Positions 1-12,438 of a DNA stretch of 64,000 nt are shown here, piece by piece. The DNA is taken from contig MJGA01000025.1 of assembly GCA_001910725.1 (NCBI GenBank), forward strand, positions 186,001 to 250,000, written 5' to 3'. Position 1 is the first letter of the stretch. Each line of letters starts with the position of its first letter. The position numbers and the translations under genes were made by a program. Source of the DNA: Phanerodontia chrysosporium (taxonomy: Eukaryota; Basidiomycota; Agaricomycetes; Polyporales; Phanerochaetaceae). The notes below the pieces were generated by a model. That model was not told the DNA's origin and made no database searches. It was given only the letters and a program-made list of their open reading frames with translations.

Positions 1-1628
1 TGGTTCGGCGACCGTTTCACAGCGCAGCGGCGCTTCCGCGCGCAAGCGCTTGCGACGCCTTTCCGCGCAGTGAAGGGACTTTCAGGGACCCGTCAGCATC
101 GACGGCGGAGACAGACGGCCAGAAGCGCACCTACAGCCTTCTCGCGTGCGCCAAGGATCTGCTGGCGATGCACGACATTGTTTCCCGCCGGGGGAGGGCG
201 AATCCCCCGGGGGTTTCGGCAGTGCCACGTCCCGCGCCACCTGCTCGTGTGCACGCGTGGGGGGCCCAGTGGCCCACGCCGTCTGGGCCTCTCCGACTGC
301 GTCCGTCGCCCGCCCCGGGCAGCACGCGACAGGCTCCACTGCGGTGTCGCGCGAAGCCTGGCCTCTTGCAAATTGCGCCCCAGCAGCCGTCGTGTCTCGG
401 CGTCCACGCGAGCACCATCAGGTTCCTCCGCTGCCGCCTGGGACACCGGCGGGGGCAATGAGAAACGCGGGGGCGCGGCGTGGGAGTGCGTGCGCGTCCT
501 CGGCGACGGTACGCACGTCACCTCGGGCGCGGGGGGCGGCCCGCGAGGGCTGCCCGCGTCAGAAGCACGCGCGACCGCGCGCGCGCCCCCTCCACATGTG
601 GCGAGACCCCACCGTGTGCACGCGCGGCCTGCGGATGAAGCACGGCCTTGCGCACCGGCCCTCTGCGCCCTGTCGGCGGCCTTGTCTCGGATGGGCCCCC
701 ACGCGCGCCATCGGGCCCCAATGGCCACCCATGAGTCAACGGGCGCACGTCTATGACGCTCAGGAGCTCTGCGCCAGGCATGGCCTGCGCTCCGTCTCGC
801 AGCACCGCCGTCGCCCTCGCGCAATGCTGGCCCGGCGCAACGACAAAGACCGACAGCGCGCACCCACAGACTGTGCGAAAATTGCTGGGCTTATTGGGCT
901 GCGGGCTGTGTCTGCGACGGGTTACGACGGAGCGTCGGCTTGCCCGCCACATATGCGCCTGCCCGAGGGGTCGTGCTTCACTCCGCGGTGAACCACCAAA
1001 CCCCCGGGTCTCGCGGACATCTGCAAGTGAAATGCCTCCGTCACAAGAGGCGCAGGACAATTTGGGGCATGAGCAACTGGAATACAAACTGGGTAAACAC
1101 GAGACTTCACCTTCACGAATAAACCCCCCTATTACTCAGCTTTCAAATCTCCGGGCAGTTCCCGACCTGCTGTGCTGCTTGAAAGCTCGAAGGGTTGAGG
1201 CTGAAGCAGAACGCAACCAAGGTCATCTCCGTAATCCTCGTGGTCGAAAGCGGAAGAAGCAGGGCGGCAGGAAAGACGAAAAACATGTCTCGCGTGCCAA
1301 CAAAGCGCCCGGAAGGGCTGAGACTTACTGTACAAAGACCCGAACAATTCACTTTTTGCATTCATCTCAAGAGTTCGTCGTTACAAAAGAGTACAGGAGA
1401 AAGGTAAAGCGGATGGGGATAAAAGAGGATACTAGTGTTGATGACAGCGGCCTGACGTAAGTCTATCATAACTGAGAGGGAACTTGGATTACGAATGAGA
1501 CTGCGAGACTTCGAGAGGCAGACACAGGCGCGTATTCATCATCCGCGGGCGTGACGCCGACCCGCTCGGGACATGCAGTCGCGGCCCGACAGAGAACTTG
1601 TCTGAGTACGGGACTCGGCGAGATGCAT
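1..1628. other. GC-rich stretch without a recognisable gene
   Basis: Several long overlapping open frames run on both strands here, as expected from GC-rich, stop-poor sequence. None shows a known domain or a consistent exon/intron pattern. The last part (about 1100-1628) is less GC-rich and lies just downstream of the aconitase stop, so it should include that gene's 3' end. It may be an old repeat or part of a neighbouring gene beyond the window. I see no tRNA or clear mobile element. Confidence 0.5.
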
Positions 1629-4442
1629 TTACTGCTGAGCCCTCTTGGCCATCTGTAGAAACATCAGAACACGTCCGAACGATTCTTGCCGTGATGTACT
1701 CACCAGGTTGAGGGCAGAGCCGGCCTTGAACCACTCAATCTGGCCCTCGTTGAACGAGTGCGCGAGAGGGATCTCCTCCTTGCTGCCATCCTCGTGCTTG
1801 AGAACGAGGGTCAGGTTCTTGCCGGGCGCGAAGGACTCGAGGCCGAGAATGTCAACACGGTCGCTGGGGCGGACCTTGTCGTAGTCGTCGGGGTTGACGA
1901 AGGTGAGCGCGAGCATACCCTGCTTCTTAAGGTTGGTCTCATGGATACGGGCGAACGAGCGAGTGATGATAGCAAGACCACCGAGGAAGCGGGGCTCGAG
2001 CGCAGCGTGCTCACGGGAGGAACCTTCACCGTAGTTGTGGTCGCCGACAACAACCCACTTGATGCCGTGGTCACGGTAGTAGGCAGCGGTAGCAGGGACG
2101 GGGCCGTATTCACCGGTGAGCTGGTTCTTGACCTTGTTAGCCTCGCCGTTCTCGGCGTTGATAGCACCAATCAAGCAGTTCTCTGTTAGAATTGTCAGCC
2201 ACTGCCCTCCAAGTCTAACTATAGTCGAAACGTACGAGAAATGTTCTCGAGGTGTCCACGGTACTTGAGCCAGGGGCCACCAGCAGAGATGTGGTCAGTC
2301 GTGCACTTGCCCTTGACCTTGATGAGAATCGGGAGGTCGGTCGGGGTCTTGCCATCCCAGGGAGCGAAGGGCTTGAGGAGCTGGAGACGGTCGGACTTAG
2401 GGTCAACGGCAACCTGGACGCTGGCACGGTCTTCCGGAGGAGCCTGGTAGGTGTTCTCACCAGGGTCGAAGCCACGGGGAGGAAGAGTGTTGCCGGAGGG
2501 CTCGTCGAACTTGAAGGGCTTGCCATCGGTGCCGGTGAGAGTGTCGGTAATCGGGTTGAAAGTCAAGTCGCCGGCGAAGGCCATGGCGGTGACAATGTCG
2601 GGAGAAGCGACGAAAGCGTGGGTGGCGGGGTTAGCATCGTTACGGCCGGTGAAGTTACGGTTGTACGAGGTAATGACTATAAAAAGATCAGCGAACAATA
2701 CACCACAAGACCGCATGAAACATACTGGAGTTGGGCTCGCCCTTCTTCACATCGCGCCTGTCCCACTGACCAATGCAAGGACCGCAAGCGTTGGCGAGAA
2801 CGAGACCGCCGACCTCCTCGAAGACAGCCATCTGACCGTCACGGGCGATAGTAGCGCGAACCTGCTCGGAACCGGGGGTGATGGTGAACTTGCTCTTGGT
2901 CTGGAGGCCGTGGTCGGCAGCCTGACGGGCGATGGCAGCAGCGCGCGACATGTCCTCGTACGAAGAGTTGGTGCAAGAACCGATCAGCGCAACCTTGAGC
3001 TCCTGGGGCCAGCCATTCTCCTTGACAGCGTCCTTGAACTTCGAGAGCGGGGTAGCCAGGTCAGGGGTGAAGGGACCGTTGATGTGGGGCTCGAGCTCGG
3101 ACAGGTTCTGCGGCAGTCGTTAGAGGCGGCGTTTCCATACGAAAGAGATACTCACGATCTCAATGACGCGGTCGTACTCGGCACCCTCATCAGGCTTCAA
3201 GTTGTGCTGGAAGCGCTGAGCATAAGCGGCAATCTGGTCACGCTTGGTAGCCTTGAGGTAGTCGGTCATCCGGTGGTTGAAGGGGAACAGCGACGTAGTG
3301 GCACCGATTTCTGCACCCATGTTGCAAATAGTGGCCATACCCGTGCAGGACAGAGACTCGACACCAGGACCAGTGTACTCGACGATGGCGCCAGTACCGC
3401 CCTTGACCGTGAGGATTCCAGCGACCTTGAGGATGACGTCTGTCATGGACGCTATCAAAAAGCCGCTCAGACACCGAGATAAGCGGAACTCACCCTTGGA
3501 GCAGTCCAGCCAGAGAGCTTGCCAGTGAGGTTAACACCGATGACCTTGGGGCACTTCAACTCCCAGGGGAGACCAGCCATGACATCGACCGCGTCAGCAC
3601 CACCGACACCGCAAGCAATCATGCCGAGACCACCAGCGTTGGGGGTGTGCGAGTCAGTACCGATCATAAGACCACCGGGGAAAGCGTAGTTCTCGAGAAT
3701 GATCTGGTGGATGATACCAGAGCCGGGACGCCAGAAGCCCATACCGTACTAGAAAGGGGTGAGCTCGCGCTACTCGAAGCACATGATAAGTCGTACCTTG
3801 GCCGTAGCCGTAGCCAAAAAGTCGTATACTTCCTTGTTGATCGCCTTTGCACGCTCCAAATCCTTCACTCCACCAATCTGAGCCTCGATAAGATGGTCAC
3901 AGTGCACCGTGGTGGGGACGGCGGTGGTGTCCATGCCTGCAGACATGAACTGGAGAATGGCCATCTGCGACGTGACGTCAGTACATAAGCGCCGTCGAAG
4001 TGTCGCGAAACGCACCTGCGCCGTGGCATCCTGGCAAGCAACACGCTGTACGAGGGACAGTGAGAACGGCTCGTTGTATACGGAGAAAAGGGACGTACGT
4101 CGGGGCGGAGCTTGAGGTAGCTCACGCCACGCTCGATGTCCTGGTTGACAGGGTCATCGAGGTGACCGTAGAGGATCTTCTCGGAAAGCGTAAGGGGGCG
4201 CTTGAGCCTGTGCGAACATGTTGAGAGACGACTTCTGCACGCTTTGGGAGACGCGAAACGCACCTGTCGCGGACGACGGCGAGAGTGTCCTCAATGCGCT
4301 GGTAGTTGATGTATGCCTTGGGCTCGAGGAGCGACATGGGGACTTTTGTTGCGCCAATAGGCTCGGCGACGGTGGCCATGCCAGCGGCCATGCGCTGGAG
4401 CGACCGCCATGCCGTCGTTGTTCGACCCGCAAGGTTGAACAT
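1629..4442 (-). CDS. ACO1: Mitochondrial aconitate hydratase (10 exons)
   Basis: Interconverts citrate and isocitrate in the mitochondrial TCA cycle using a [4Fe-4S] cluster. Exons read 4442-4264, 4207-4099, 4045-4016, 3964-3797, 3748-3494, 3439-3156, 3107-2726, 2676-2236, 2182-1704 and 1652-1629, all with GT..AG introns, giving about 783 aa, the normal family length. The N-terminus is basic and hydroxylated like a mitochondrial presequence. Visible signatures: [11 protein letters not shown]; the cluster cysteines in GSCTNSS and ACGPCIGQW; and [13 protein letters not shown] in the C-terminal swivel domain. The third exon is only 30 nt and the last 24 nt. One oddity: exon 5 ends in phase 0 while exon 6 needs phase 1, so one base is missing at the Pro-Lys-Asp junction near 3494-3497 (expected CCA-AAG-G, seen CCA-AGG). 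Identification is certain; whether the frameshift is real is not. Confidence 0.96.
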
Positions 4443-5739
4443 CGTCGGGAACGTCGAGGACGTCGACGAGCTCGAGAGGAGAAAAAGAGGTTGAGGATCA
4501 AGACGTGCCGGCAGAGTCCGGACCTATTGAGGAATTTATGGCCAACGTGATTCATCGGACCCGGGGGCCGAAGCCAATCGCAGCCGTCCTTTTACGCCGA
4601 ACCTCCGAGAAGCCGGCCACGCCCCCGCCTATCCTCCGGCCTCCCATTGGTCCACGCCGCCGCCGCCTCCGCAATCCCCGGCGCCTCGCTCAAATTCGCC
4701 GCCTGATTTTGTCTGCGGCCGACGCGAGACTTTGCAGAAACGCTGCCCGGAGCCCTCTTGGCTGCTCGCGACCCCCGCCACGGCGTGCGCAGTTACAGCG
4801 GGCCTCCTTCGGCCGTACAACCTCCCCGACCCAACTGCGGGGAAACACACGCACACCGTCCCGTGTGGGGTAACATCGCTCAGGGCTTGCGCATGCCTGC
4901 CAAGTCGCCTTTAACTCGTCTCTCCAGGTGCCGCCATTGGGTGCTCGTTCAGGTACACTCAGGCGACCCGTAGCACCTGCTCTTGAGATGGACTTATACC
5001 GCCCAGAAACCCTGTCCAGTTGCATGATTGTTGCGGAATGCACGCCTCCGGTACGGTTATGTTCCTCCCGCGGCCTCACTCGGACAGTGCATTTCTTACG
5101 TCCACGAGCCAGATATAACGTCTTCATTTCGCTCCCCAAATAGCTTCTTCTGCGGCTCAAGCGTCATTTACCGCGCTGGGTCGTTGCGGCTATCAACTCT
5201 CGTAAGCGGGCGCATGCCTTGTATGCGTGTGCGACCACAAAGGCCTTCGAGAGCGTCCAGAACTGTGCAGATCCCAGCGGTCACAGCAAGGGCAGGGCTT
5301 CATGTAGATCTCGTCGTCGCCATGCATGGTCTAAAAGGCGTGAACTCACTCCCAAGCGCTTGCGGATATAGCGCGGCGGAGGGCGCATCATTTGTCATCC
5401 TGGCGCATCAGATGTCAGGCGCCCGCGCCAGACGACCTCCGCGTGGGAACCTTTGCCCTTCGTCACTGCCTTTCACTCTCGCATCCAAACACTCTCTCAG
5501 AACTCCTCTTCCGGCTCACTTTAACAATGTTTATAAAGGTAGACTGGGTCGATGTCACATGGGCCCACACATGCCGCGGACTCAGTGACCATCTTCCCTT
5601 TGTATAGACCTACCGACACTCCTGCGATTCCGAGGTAGGCGGCCTGTTTCTTTGTATGACTCTTCAAGCAATTGACGACGTCCTAGGGTTTTTATTGGCT
5701 TTATTGAGAAGGCCATGATCGACGCACCACGTCTCGTAG
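4443..5739. other. Intergenic region upstream of aconitase
   Basis: Holds the presumed aconitase promoter and 5' UTR (adjacent to 4442) and, at the other end, the 3' flank of the unknown gene that stops at 5740. The longest open frames are short, unspliced-looking and without domains. I see no confident gene, RNA or repeat. Confidence 0.5.
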
Positions 5740-6705
5740 CTACGTTCCCGGATTGATGAACATATGCTTGTCGAAACGAAACTCGATACGACGGTATGGC
5801 GGAGGAGCAGTAATTTGTGGCGCCGGGGCAAAATTCTGGTTGGTGTGATGCTGCTGGTTTCTGAATACATAGTTCATCGGTTCGCCTATTGGACTAGGCG
5901 TCGCCGGTTCCATCGGTACGTCGGTCACAGTCTCCCGTGGGGTAACATCCATAGGCTCATCACATGTAGGGCTATCCACGCCGTCTACGCTCACGCACGA
6001 TGAAGTTGCCATCGGCGAGGGAGAGCGTTCATCTGCGGTGTATATAGGCTGGCCTTCGTCGTCGTCCCACTCCCCGTCTTCGATGGACAAGAGGCCATCA
6101 GACGCAGGCAGATCTTGCTCAGGAGCTTGAGACCACGCGTGAGACCCAACACATATACGAGCTATACCCCGCCACTTACGCGACTTCTTTGCCAGCCTGA
6201 TGAACCACGTGCAGTGCTCGACCGTCTCGCGGAGGAAGAACCCGCGCAGGCAGAACACGTTCAGGAGGCCCTCGATCCAGTCCCGCTGGGACCGGATCCC
6301 GCGGTTCGGGCGCAGGAACGCGAGGCGCTCCATGAGCGTGCGCTGCGCGCGGTCGAGCATGCCGAGGGTCCACTCCCGCCAGTGCGCCCCGGCGTCGCGC
6401 GCGGCGTCGCCGACGAGGTCGTGCCGCGCGTACGTCGCGGCGTGCAGGCGCACGCGCGCGGGGCCCTCGTCGTCGAGGAGCCGCAGTATGCGCACGCCCT
6501 CCTGCGCTGCCCCGACCGGCCACGTCAGGAGGCACCGCGTCGCGCTCGGCGCCCGCGCGCCGTACTCGACAGCCAGGGTGATCGCGACCGGCCCGTCAGT
6601 CACGTCCGCGTACTCTGCGTCCGCGCTTCGGAGCTCAGCATCGGTTGCTGAAGCCTTGTAGAAGACGTCCCGGGTCGGGGGACCTATGTAGGTGCTTGGT
6701 GCCAT
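5740..6705 (-). CDS. Hypothetical protein with acidic, proline-rich C-terminal tail
   Basis: Not recognised. The chosen ATG (6705) starts MAPSTYIGPP and lies about 90 bp downstream of a TATA box; an upstream in-frame extension to 6801 is possible but would overlap that TATA box. The first part (about 175 aa) is globular and rich in Arg, Ala and Leu, with a Cys/Phe-rich stretch (VFCLRGFFLRETVEHC). A likely 54-nt intron (6179-6126, GTAAGT..AAG) follows; since its length is a multiple of three the frame stays open either way. The tail is acidic and Ser/Pro/Thr-rich (GEWDDDEG, several SP and TP sites) and probably disordered, then ends in an aromatic/basic segment (PPPYRRIEFRFDKHMF). No membrane segment or signal peptide is seen. 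Coding is supported by the shift in base use and the TATA box. Confidence 0.6.
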   Translation of the reverse strand: MAPSTYIGPPTRDVFYKASATDAELRSADAEYADVTDGPVAITLAVEYGARAPSATRCLLTWPVGAAQEGVRILRLLDDEGPARVRLHAATYARHDLVGDAARDAGAHWREWTLGMLDRAQRTLMERLAFLRPNRGIRSQRDWIEGLLNVFCLRGFFLRETVEHCTWFIRLAKKSRKWRGIARICVGSHAWSQAPEQDLPASDGLLSIEDGEWDDDEGQPIYTADERSPSPMATSSCVSVDGVDSPTCDEPMDVTPRETVTDVPMEPATPSPIGEPMNYVFRNQQHHTNQNFAPAPQITAPPPYRRIEFRFDKHMFINPGT

Positions 6706-6790
6706 GTGGTTTGGTTTGTTGTCGAGTTCTAGGTAGATGGTGGTGGTCAGCTTCTGAGTTGTGTGGATGCGCAGGCCGGCATCTTGTCGG

Positions 6791-6798
6791 TTTTTATA
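6791..6798 (-). promoter_or_regulatory. TATA box of the 5740-6705 gene
   Basis: TATAAAAA on the minus strand, about 90 nt before the chosen ATG. It supports the start at 6705 rather than the upstream one. Confidence 0.55.
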
Positions 6799-8776
6799 CA
6801 CCTATGCGTGGTCATAGCAGCGCAGTGCGCTTCGAGGTGCAAGTGGCCACGACATTCAAGTTCTGTCCTGTGGGACAAACGCTTTCACCTTTGCGTTTGT
6901 GGCGAACGATGCGTTCCAGACACCACCGGCCAAACGCGGTCATGTGCCCGAATGCACGCTTTCGACGCGCAGCGGTCTCGCCAGGATCAGGCGCTTTGCA
7001 TCGAGTGGGCGCACGCGTGCGGCGATGTCGCCGAGCGTGGGGCGCAAACAGAGACTGCGGGGCTGGTGTCGGAGTCCCCGACCCTCGAGGCAAGCAGCAG
7101 CAATGTCGCGGCATGCCCGGGGATCGGCGCGTCACCCGAGGCCCAGCGGGACCGGCGGTGGGGGCGATCTCCTGAGTTAGAGCCAGATCTGAGCTGGCAC
7201 AGATGAAAGGGCACGATCTCCGCCACCAACAGCCGTGGCTGCCCCGCCGCGACGCCAATGCTGATCGCGCCCGCATGGCCGGCCCTGCACGCGCGCGCCG
7301 CCGGCAGCCAAGCAAGGCCCCCGTCGCTGTAGGCACTCGTGGGCGTCGGCCCGAGAAAGGATCCGCCGTGCGATCGCGCACATCGAAACGGTGCTACACA
7401 GGCAATGACGGCGTCGCAGCTCGCGCGTCTGCTGCGCAAAATCACAGGCGTGCCCTGAATATTGCCGCGCACGTCCATGATGGCTGCAATGAGACCCCCG
7501 AGCCCGGACTCGCAAATACAATATTGTACCGCGCCACGGCAATGTCGTTCCCGTGCAAGGCCGTCAGCCATCGGAGGACTGATGCTACCGATGCCATGCG
7601 CCAGCAGCGTTCGCGTGGACGGTTTGCAGGCGTCCGAAAGGCGTCTGCACGCGCAGGGTCCTGGACCCGCGACGCGGGTACTTCGCTGCGTGGGTCGCGC
7701 GCAAGCTGGGGAACCCTCCCGCGGGAACGTTGACGCCCTTGGCGCCAGGCAATGGCAGCCAGTCACCGGGTCTGCAGACAGGGGTCTTCCAGGCGTCTGT
7801 GCCACGCCCGTCGAAAGCCTGCCAGTGAGCTACCCGACGGTAGCCCAGCAATTCAACCCCAGCCAGGCTCGGCGTCCACATCGCACCGCCGCCGCACCCG
7901 TGCCTGATGCCCGGCGGAAGAGTGCCCCGCCAGCACACACCGCTGTCCCCCTCGGCGAGAGACGGTGCGGCGGGCGCATCAGTCGCTCGCTTGCGTCCAC
8001 GCCCCGACACACCTCTGAACCTAGCGGCCCTGCACGGTCTCACGAAGGGCATGATATCGTGCCCTAGTCGCCCGTGCGCCGTGCTTCAAGTGCCAGCAGT
8101 GGGTGCTTCATGATGTGGCATCTGCGCGTGGGTGCGCCTCACCGTGTCCTCCCCGGGCCATCTCCCCACTGCAGGCCGTTCATGGCGTAATGGGCTGGCC
8201 ACGAGACGTGCTGCCAGTCGCGCCTCCGTCCAATGGGAGCCCCGCGGGCGCGCCCTCGCGCACGCAGGATGGGCAGGGCGAGCGCATCAATATGATGACA
8301 CACCCCCTCGGCGGCGAGAGACGACGTGCCATTGGCCCACGAGCAGAGGCAACGCGCTGGCGTGCAGCGGTTTAGTCGCCCGCGGCCCCTTGGCCTCGGA
8401 AGCTATCGCTCGATCGTCGGTCGTACGCCTTTCGCCGAAGTGTGCACAGCCGCGCTGGGGGGCTTGGGTCTTTTGTGCGCCGTCGTCGAGATCGACCTCC
8501 GTCGCCTCATATGTAATTGTCTCCTCCGACGGTCCAGCTCAATCGTGCCAACGCGCAGCGATCTCCAAGCGTCTGCGCGACTGACATATCTCACACACGA
8601 ATCTCGTTCCCGTCCTTGTTGCGACGGACTTCGTTGACGAGTTCCGACGAAGCCACGGCTTGCGTCCAACGGGGGTTGGAACAATTTGATAAGAGCGCGC
8701 TCGTCCCTCTCCGTACTACTCCCAGCTGTACATATATGTAGGGTGTGCCACCGCCAGGACATCCCAAGCCCTGGTC
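6799..8776. other. GC-rich stretch without a recognisable gene
   Basis: Like 1-1628, this block is GC- and CpG-rich, with many overlapping open frames on both strands and no domain I can name. It separates two divergent genes (5740-6705 minus, 8777-10673 plus). An ACATATATGTA motif at about 8728-8738 may be the TATA region of the transcription factor gene. Confidence 0.5.
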
Positions 8777-10673
8777 ATGGAAAGCGACACCGACTCCACC
8801 CGACCGTCACAACTCCCTAGGGGGAAGGCATGCCTACGCTGCAGGTATGTCGCCCTGCAAGCTCCACCAATCGTCACTGACTCCTGTTCATGTGTGTCTC
8901 AGGAGGCGCAAGATGGTCGGTAATGCAGTCACCCCTACCTTTGGCCACGTGCTCACGTCTGCGGTCCTAGAGGTGCAACGGCGAGCGGCCGTCGTGTCGG
9001 CAGTGCGTCCAGGCCGGTATCCTGGACTGCGAGTACACCGACAACGGGCCCACCATCTCGCAGGTGCTCGAGGAAAATGTTGCAGAGCTCGAGGCGCGAA
9101 TACAGGCCCTGCAAGGCGACAGCGGCCGATCCTCCTCCACAACCCCACCAGCCTCGATCGCCTCCGCGGAGCTCCCCGCCGGGGAGCCTCAGGCAGGAGT
9201 CCCTCCACAAAATGTAAGCCGTCCACCTCGCTGCCCGGTCCACCCGCTCAGCCAAACCCCGCCAGCATCCAATCGTTCTTCATGGTGGCGCCCACGTTCG
9301 GCTTCTTCTTCGACCTGCCGCGCTTCCTGCCCAGCCTGCGGGCCTCGCTGCCCCGTCGGAGCACTCGCCGGTCTCCGCGCTGCTCGTGCGCACCATCGAG
9401 CTCGTCGGCGCGCACTTCAGCGACGACGCTGCGCTGCGCCTCGGCGAGGAGCAGAAGCTCGCGTCCGTGCTGCACGCGATCCCCGCGAGCCTCGACCGCC
9501 GGCGCCTCATGGACACGCTCCAGGCCGAGGTCCTCCTCGCGTACTACCTCCTGCACCGCAACCGGCGCACCGAGGGCAGCTACCACGCCGCCGCCGCGGT
9601 CTCGATCGCCGTCGCGTGCGAGCTGCACAAGCTCCCCTGGGCCGACGGCGCGCCCGCGGACGACGTCGACGGCGGCACGCGCCTGCGCGCGTTCTGGACC
9701 GTCTTCGCGCTCGAGCGCGCGTGGTCGCCGTGGATGCACTCGACGCCCGCGTGGCCCGTCGAGGTCGTGAACCACGGGTCGGTGCGTGCCGCCACCCCCT
9801 GCGCGTGCGGCGCCGCGCGGCTGACCGCGCCCCTCAGGACCTCATCAGCGGGCTGGGCCAGCACGGCGGGTTGATGATCCAGGACTCGGTGCTCGAGTCC
9901 AAGGCCGAGATGCCCTGCGAGGTGCTGCTCCTGCTCCGCCTCAAGGCGGCCATCCTCTTCGCGGAGGCGTCCCGCGTCGGCGAACGGCTAAGCGGTGCGT
10001 GAGAACGGGCGCTCGCGCGGCACTGCGCCTCTCGCTGACCCTCGGCGCGCCGCAGGGGTGCCTGCGGGCAACCCTGAGCTTGCAGATCTCGAGAGCCGCA
10101 TCAACACGTCGCTCCAGGTCGTCTCCGCGCTCGAGCTCGCGGACCGCCCGTCGCACTATCAGCTCAGCCTGCTGCTGACGCGCACGCTCCTGTCGTGCGC
10201 CGTGGTGCAGCTGCGCGGGCATGTCCGCGGGAACGACAGCGGCGCCATCATGGTCCATGCGGCGATGAGGGCCGTTGACGGCCTGAAGAGCCTCGACACC
10301 CCAAATACAACCTGCGTGGATCCGGTAAACGGCGTATGTCCCCCGTGTTGCGCATCCAAACTTGAAACTGACGAACTGACGTAGCTGCTGTGGGCCATGC
10401 TCGGCCGCACCCTTGTCGAGGCTTTGACCGTATTGTCGGGCACCCCGACCACTGCGTCTGTACTCCTTGCATCTTCAGCACCAGGGGAAAGCGACATGGC
10501 GAGTGCACTTCATCTGCTGCTGGAAACAATGGCGGCGTTTGAGCAGAGGAGTCCTCTGATCAGTGAGTGTGCCACGCATTGCTGTCACGAGAAATGACCC
10601 TCAATATGACGCAGAGGATGAACTGGAGAAGCTTCGAAAGTCTGCGCTGGATAATAGGATATCCGTATTTTAG
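8777..10673 (+). CDS. Fungal Zn2Cys6 transcription factor (8 exons, one base short)
   Basis: A nuclear DNA-binding regulator of the Gal4-type binuclear zinc cluster family. Exons: 8777-8844, 8903-8915, 8971-9213, 9252-9781, 9838-9994, 10056-10324, 10385-10562, 10615-10673; about 505 aa. Splicing through a 13-nt micro-exon rebuilds all six cysteines at residues about 19-46: CLRC, then RRRKMRC, then CRQC and a final C in ILDCEY. A coiled-coil-like segment follows (QVLEENVAELEARIQAL). The middle region, with ELVGAHFSDDAALRLGEEQ, resembles the fungal-specific TF regulatory domain. The frame breaks once in exon 4 at 9351-9354 (CCCC, five C expected): before it the frame reads FFFDLPRFLPSLRASLP, after it EHSPVSALLVRTIELV. 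Exon phases agree again if one base is added, so an under-called base is the simplest reading. Target genes are unknown. Confidence 0.9.
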
Positions 10674-10943
10674 CACATCGAAAATAACCATGAACTCACT
10701 TTCAGAGCGTTTCAGCCGGGAATGTCGTGGGCGGGAGGTCAACTTTGCGCTTGCAAGCGCCTATACCGCCTCACGAACCAGCCGACGCCACAAAGTTTCC
10801 GGCATCTCGGCCAACACCGGCATCCCTGAAAACACAGATGACGCCGAGAACATATCACAGTGGATTCAGTCTCCAGAGCATGAATATCCAGATTTCCTCA
10901 TGACTACAAGCAAAAAGCTAGTATACCTTCGACAACGTTATCG

Positions 10944-12438
10944 TCAATCTAGTTCCCATCCGAACACGCTTTCGCTCTCTCCGAGCCTTTCACAAACCCG
11001 CTTCACTTTCTCGTCATCGACATTCGCGACTGAGAAGCGTATCCACCTGCCCATGTCGCCCACAGCTCGCCCGCCTTCTCCAGGACCAAAAAAGCCCGCG
11101 GGCAGGCATACGACGCCGATCTCCTGCGCGAGCCGCTTGCAGACGTCGGCCGCGTCGACCCCGCGGAACGGATGGCGTACAAACGCGTAATACGCGCCCT
11201 GGCTGCCGACGTGCCACCGCTTGGGCAGGTGCTGCTTGAACAGCACATGTCGCGCCTCGATCGCCCGGGCGGTTGCCTGCACGAACGGGCGCAAGGATGG
11301 CAGCAGACGTGCCAGTGCCCGTTGTGGGGGCCGAGGTGCACATATCTGGATGTTGTCCAGCGCGGTGTTCACCGCCGAGCTCGGCGCGTGAGACGATACG
11401 ATCAACCCCAGCCGGTGTCCCGGTATGCAGTATGACTTCGAGAAGGAGAACAGGTGGATCAGGTTCTGTCGCCAGTTCCAGTCTTCGGGCAGAGCGAGGT
11501 CAGGCGGAAGGGACTTGGGCAGCGTCGGCTTGTTTGAGAACAACTCGTGCGGCGGCCCGGTCGTGATGAAGTCGCGATAGGTTTCGTCCATGATGAGTGG
11601 CAGTGAGTGCTTAGACGCAAGGGCTGCGAACGACGCGATCAGCTCTGGTAAATAGACTGCGCCTGTCTGTCTCAACTTCAGGAAACGACAAGAATTATCG
11701 ATTTAAACACATACTGGATTGTTGGGAGTGACGAGGACGATGGCACGAGTAGAAGGGGTGATCATCTTCTCGCACTCCCCGACAGAGGGCTGGAAGCCCA
11801 ACTCCGCGCGGGTCGTCAACAGGACGGGCTTGATGCCGAGCATGGTGAGAGTCATCCTAGAGGCCGTCAACGTAGTTCATCGTAGTCGAGGATCCGTAAC
11901 CCACTCATGATTGAAGTACCTATGGCTACTCAGCCAGAGAAAAATGACAAGACGAGGGCGGCACGCACCATGGCACCGGAAGAATGACCTCGTCTCCCCT
12001 CTGCGCAACCGCCATGACCGCTGCCGTGAACGCCAGATTACACCCCGCCGTGATGAACACGTCCCGCGGCTCTACGTCCGCATCGGGGCCATACACGGCC
12101 TTCATCTCCCCAGCGACGGCTGCGCGCAAAGCCGGCTCGCCCTCGTTCGGCACGTACCCGCAGCTCGCCGGGTCCGCCGCCGCCGTCGCGAGCGCGTCGA
12201 GGAGGGCCTTTGGCGGAGGGATCCCCGGCACGCCCTGGGACATGTCGAGCAGCGGCCGCCCGGCAGCGGCCGGTACGCCTCAGCCCACTTGTACGCCTGC
12301 GGGATGCTTGGGGGTGGTGAACAGAGATGGCGCTGTGTGTGCGCGGTGGACGTACGGCGGCTTGCTCGTCGCCTGGATCGACGGCGCGATGCGGAAGGCG
12401 TGGCTCGACATGCGTCGTCTGAAGAGCTGGATCGTCAT
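10944..12438 (-). CDS. PLP-dependent class I/II aminotransferase (5 exons, one base short)
   Basis: Amino-acid aminotransferase of the fold-type I PLP family; kynurenine- or aspartate-type aminotransferases are the closest I can suggest, substrate unknown. Exons: 12438-12352, 12296-11969, 11919-11905, 11856-11715, 11666-10944; about 431 aa. Visible: MSQGVPGIPPPKALL near the N-terminus, ITAGCNLAF, VILPVPW-YFNHE across a 15-nt micro-exon, TPNNP-TGAVY across an intron, MDETYRDF, and the PLP-lysine motif FSFSKSYCIPGHRLG. The first exon (MTIQLFRRRMSSHAF) is basic and could be a mitochondrial presequence; a start at 12411 is also possible. The frame breaks at 12259-12261: YRPLPG must shift by one base to join RPLLDMSQGVPG (G-run one short on the coding strand). 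It is convergent with the transcription factor ending at 10673. Confidence 0.88.

Noticed and set aside
70..1460. Several ORFs of 180-280 codons on both strands
   Set aside because: They overlap each other in many frames, have low-complexity Arg/Ala/Pro-rich translations, and lack domains or exon structure; best explained by GC-rich sequence with few stops.
6987..8067. ORFs of up to 272 codons on both strands
   Set aside because: Same reasons as for 1-1,628; no domain, no consistent splice pattern.
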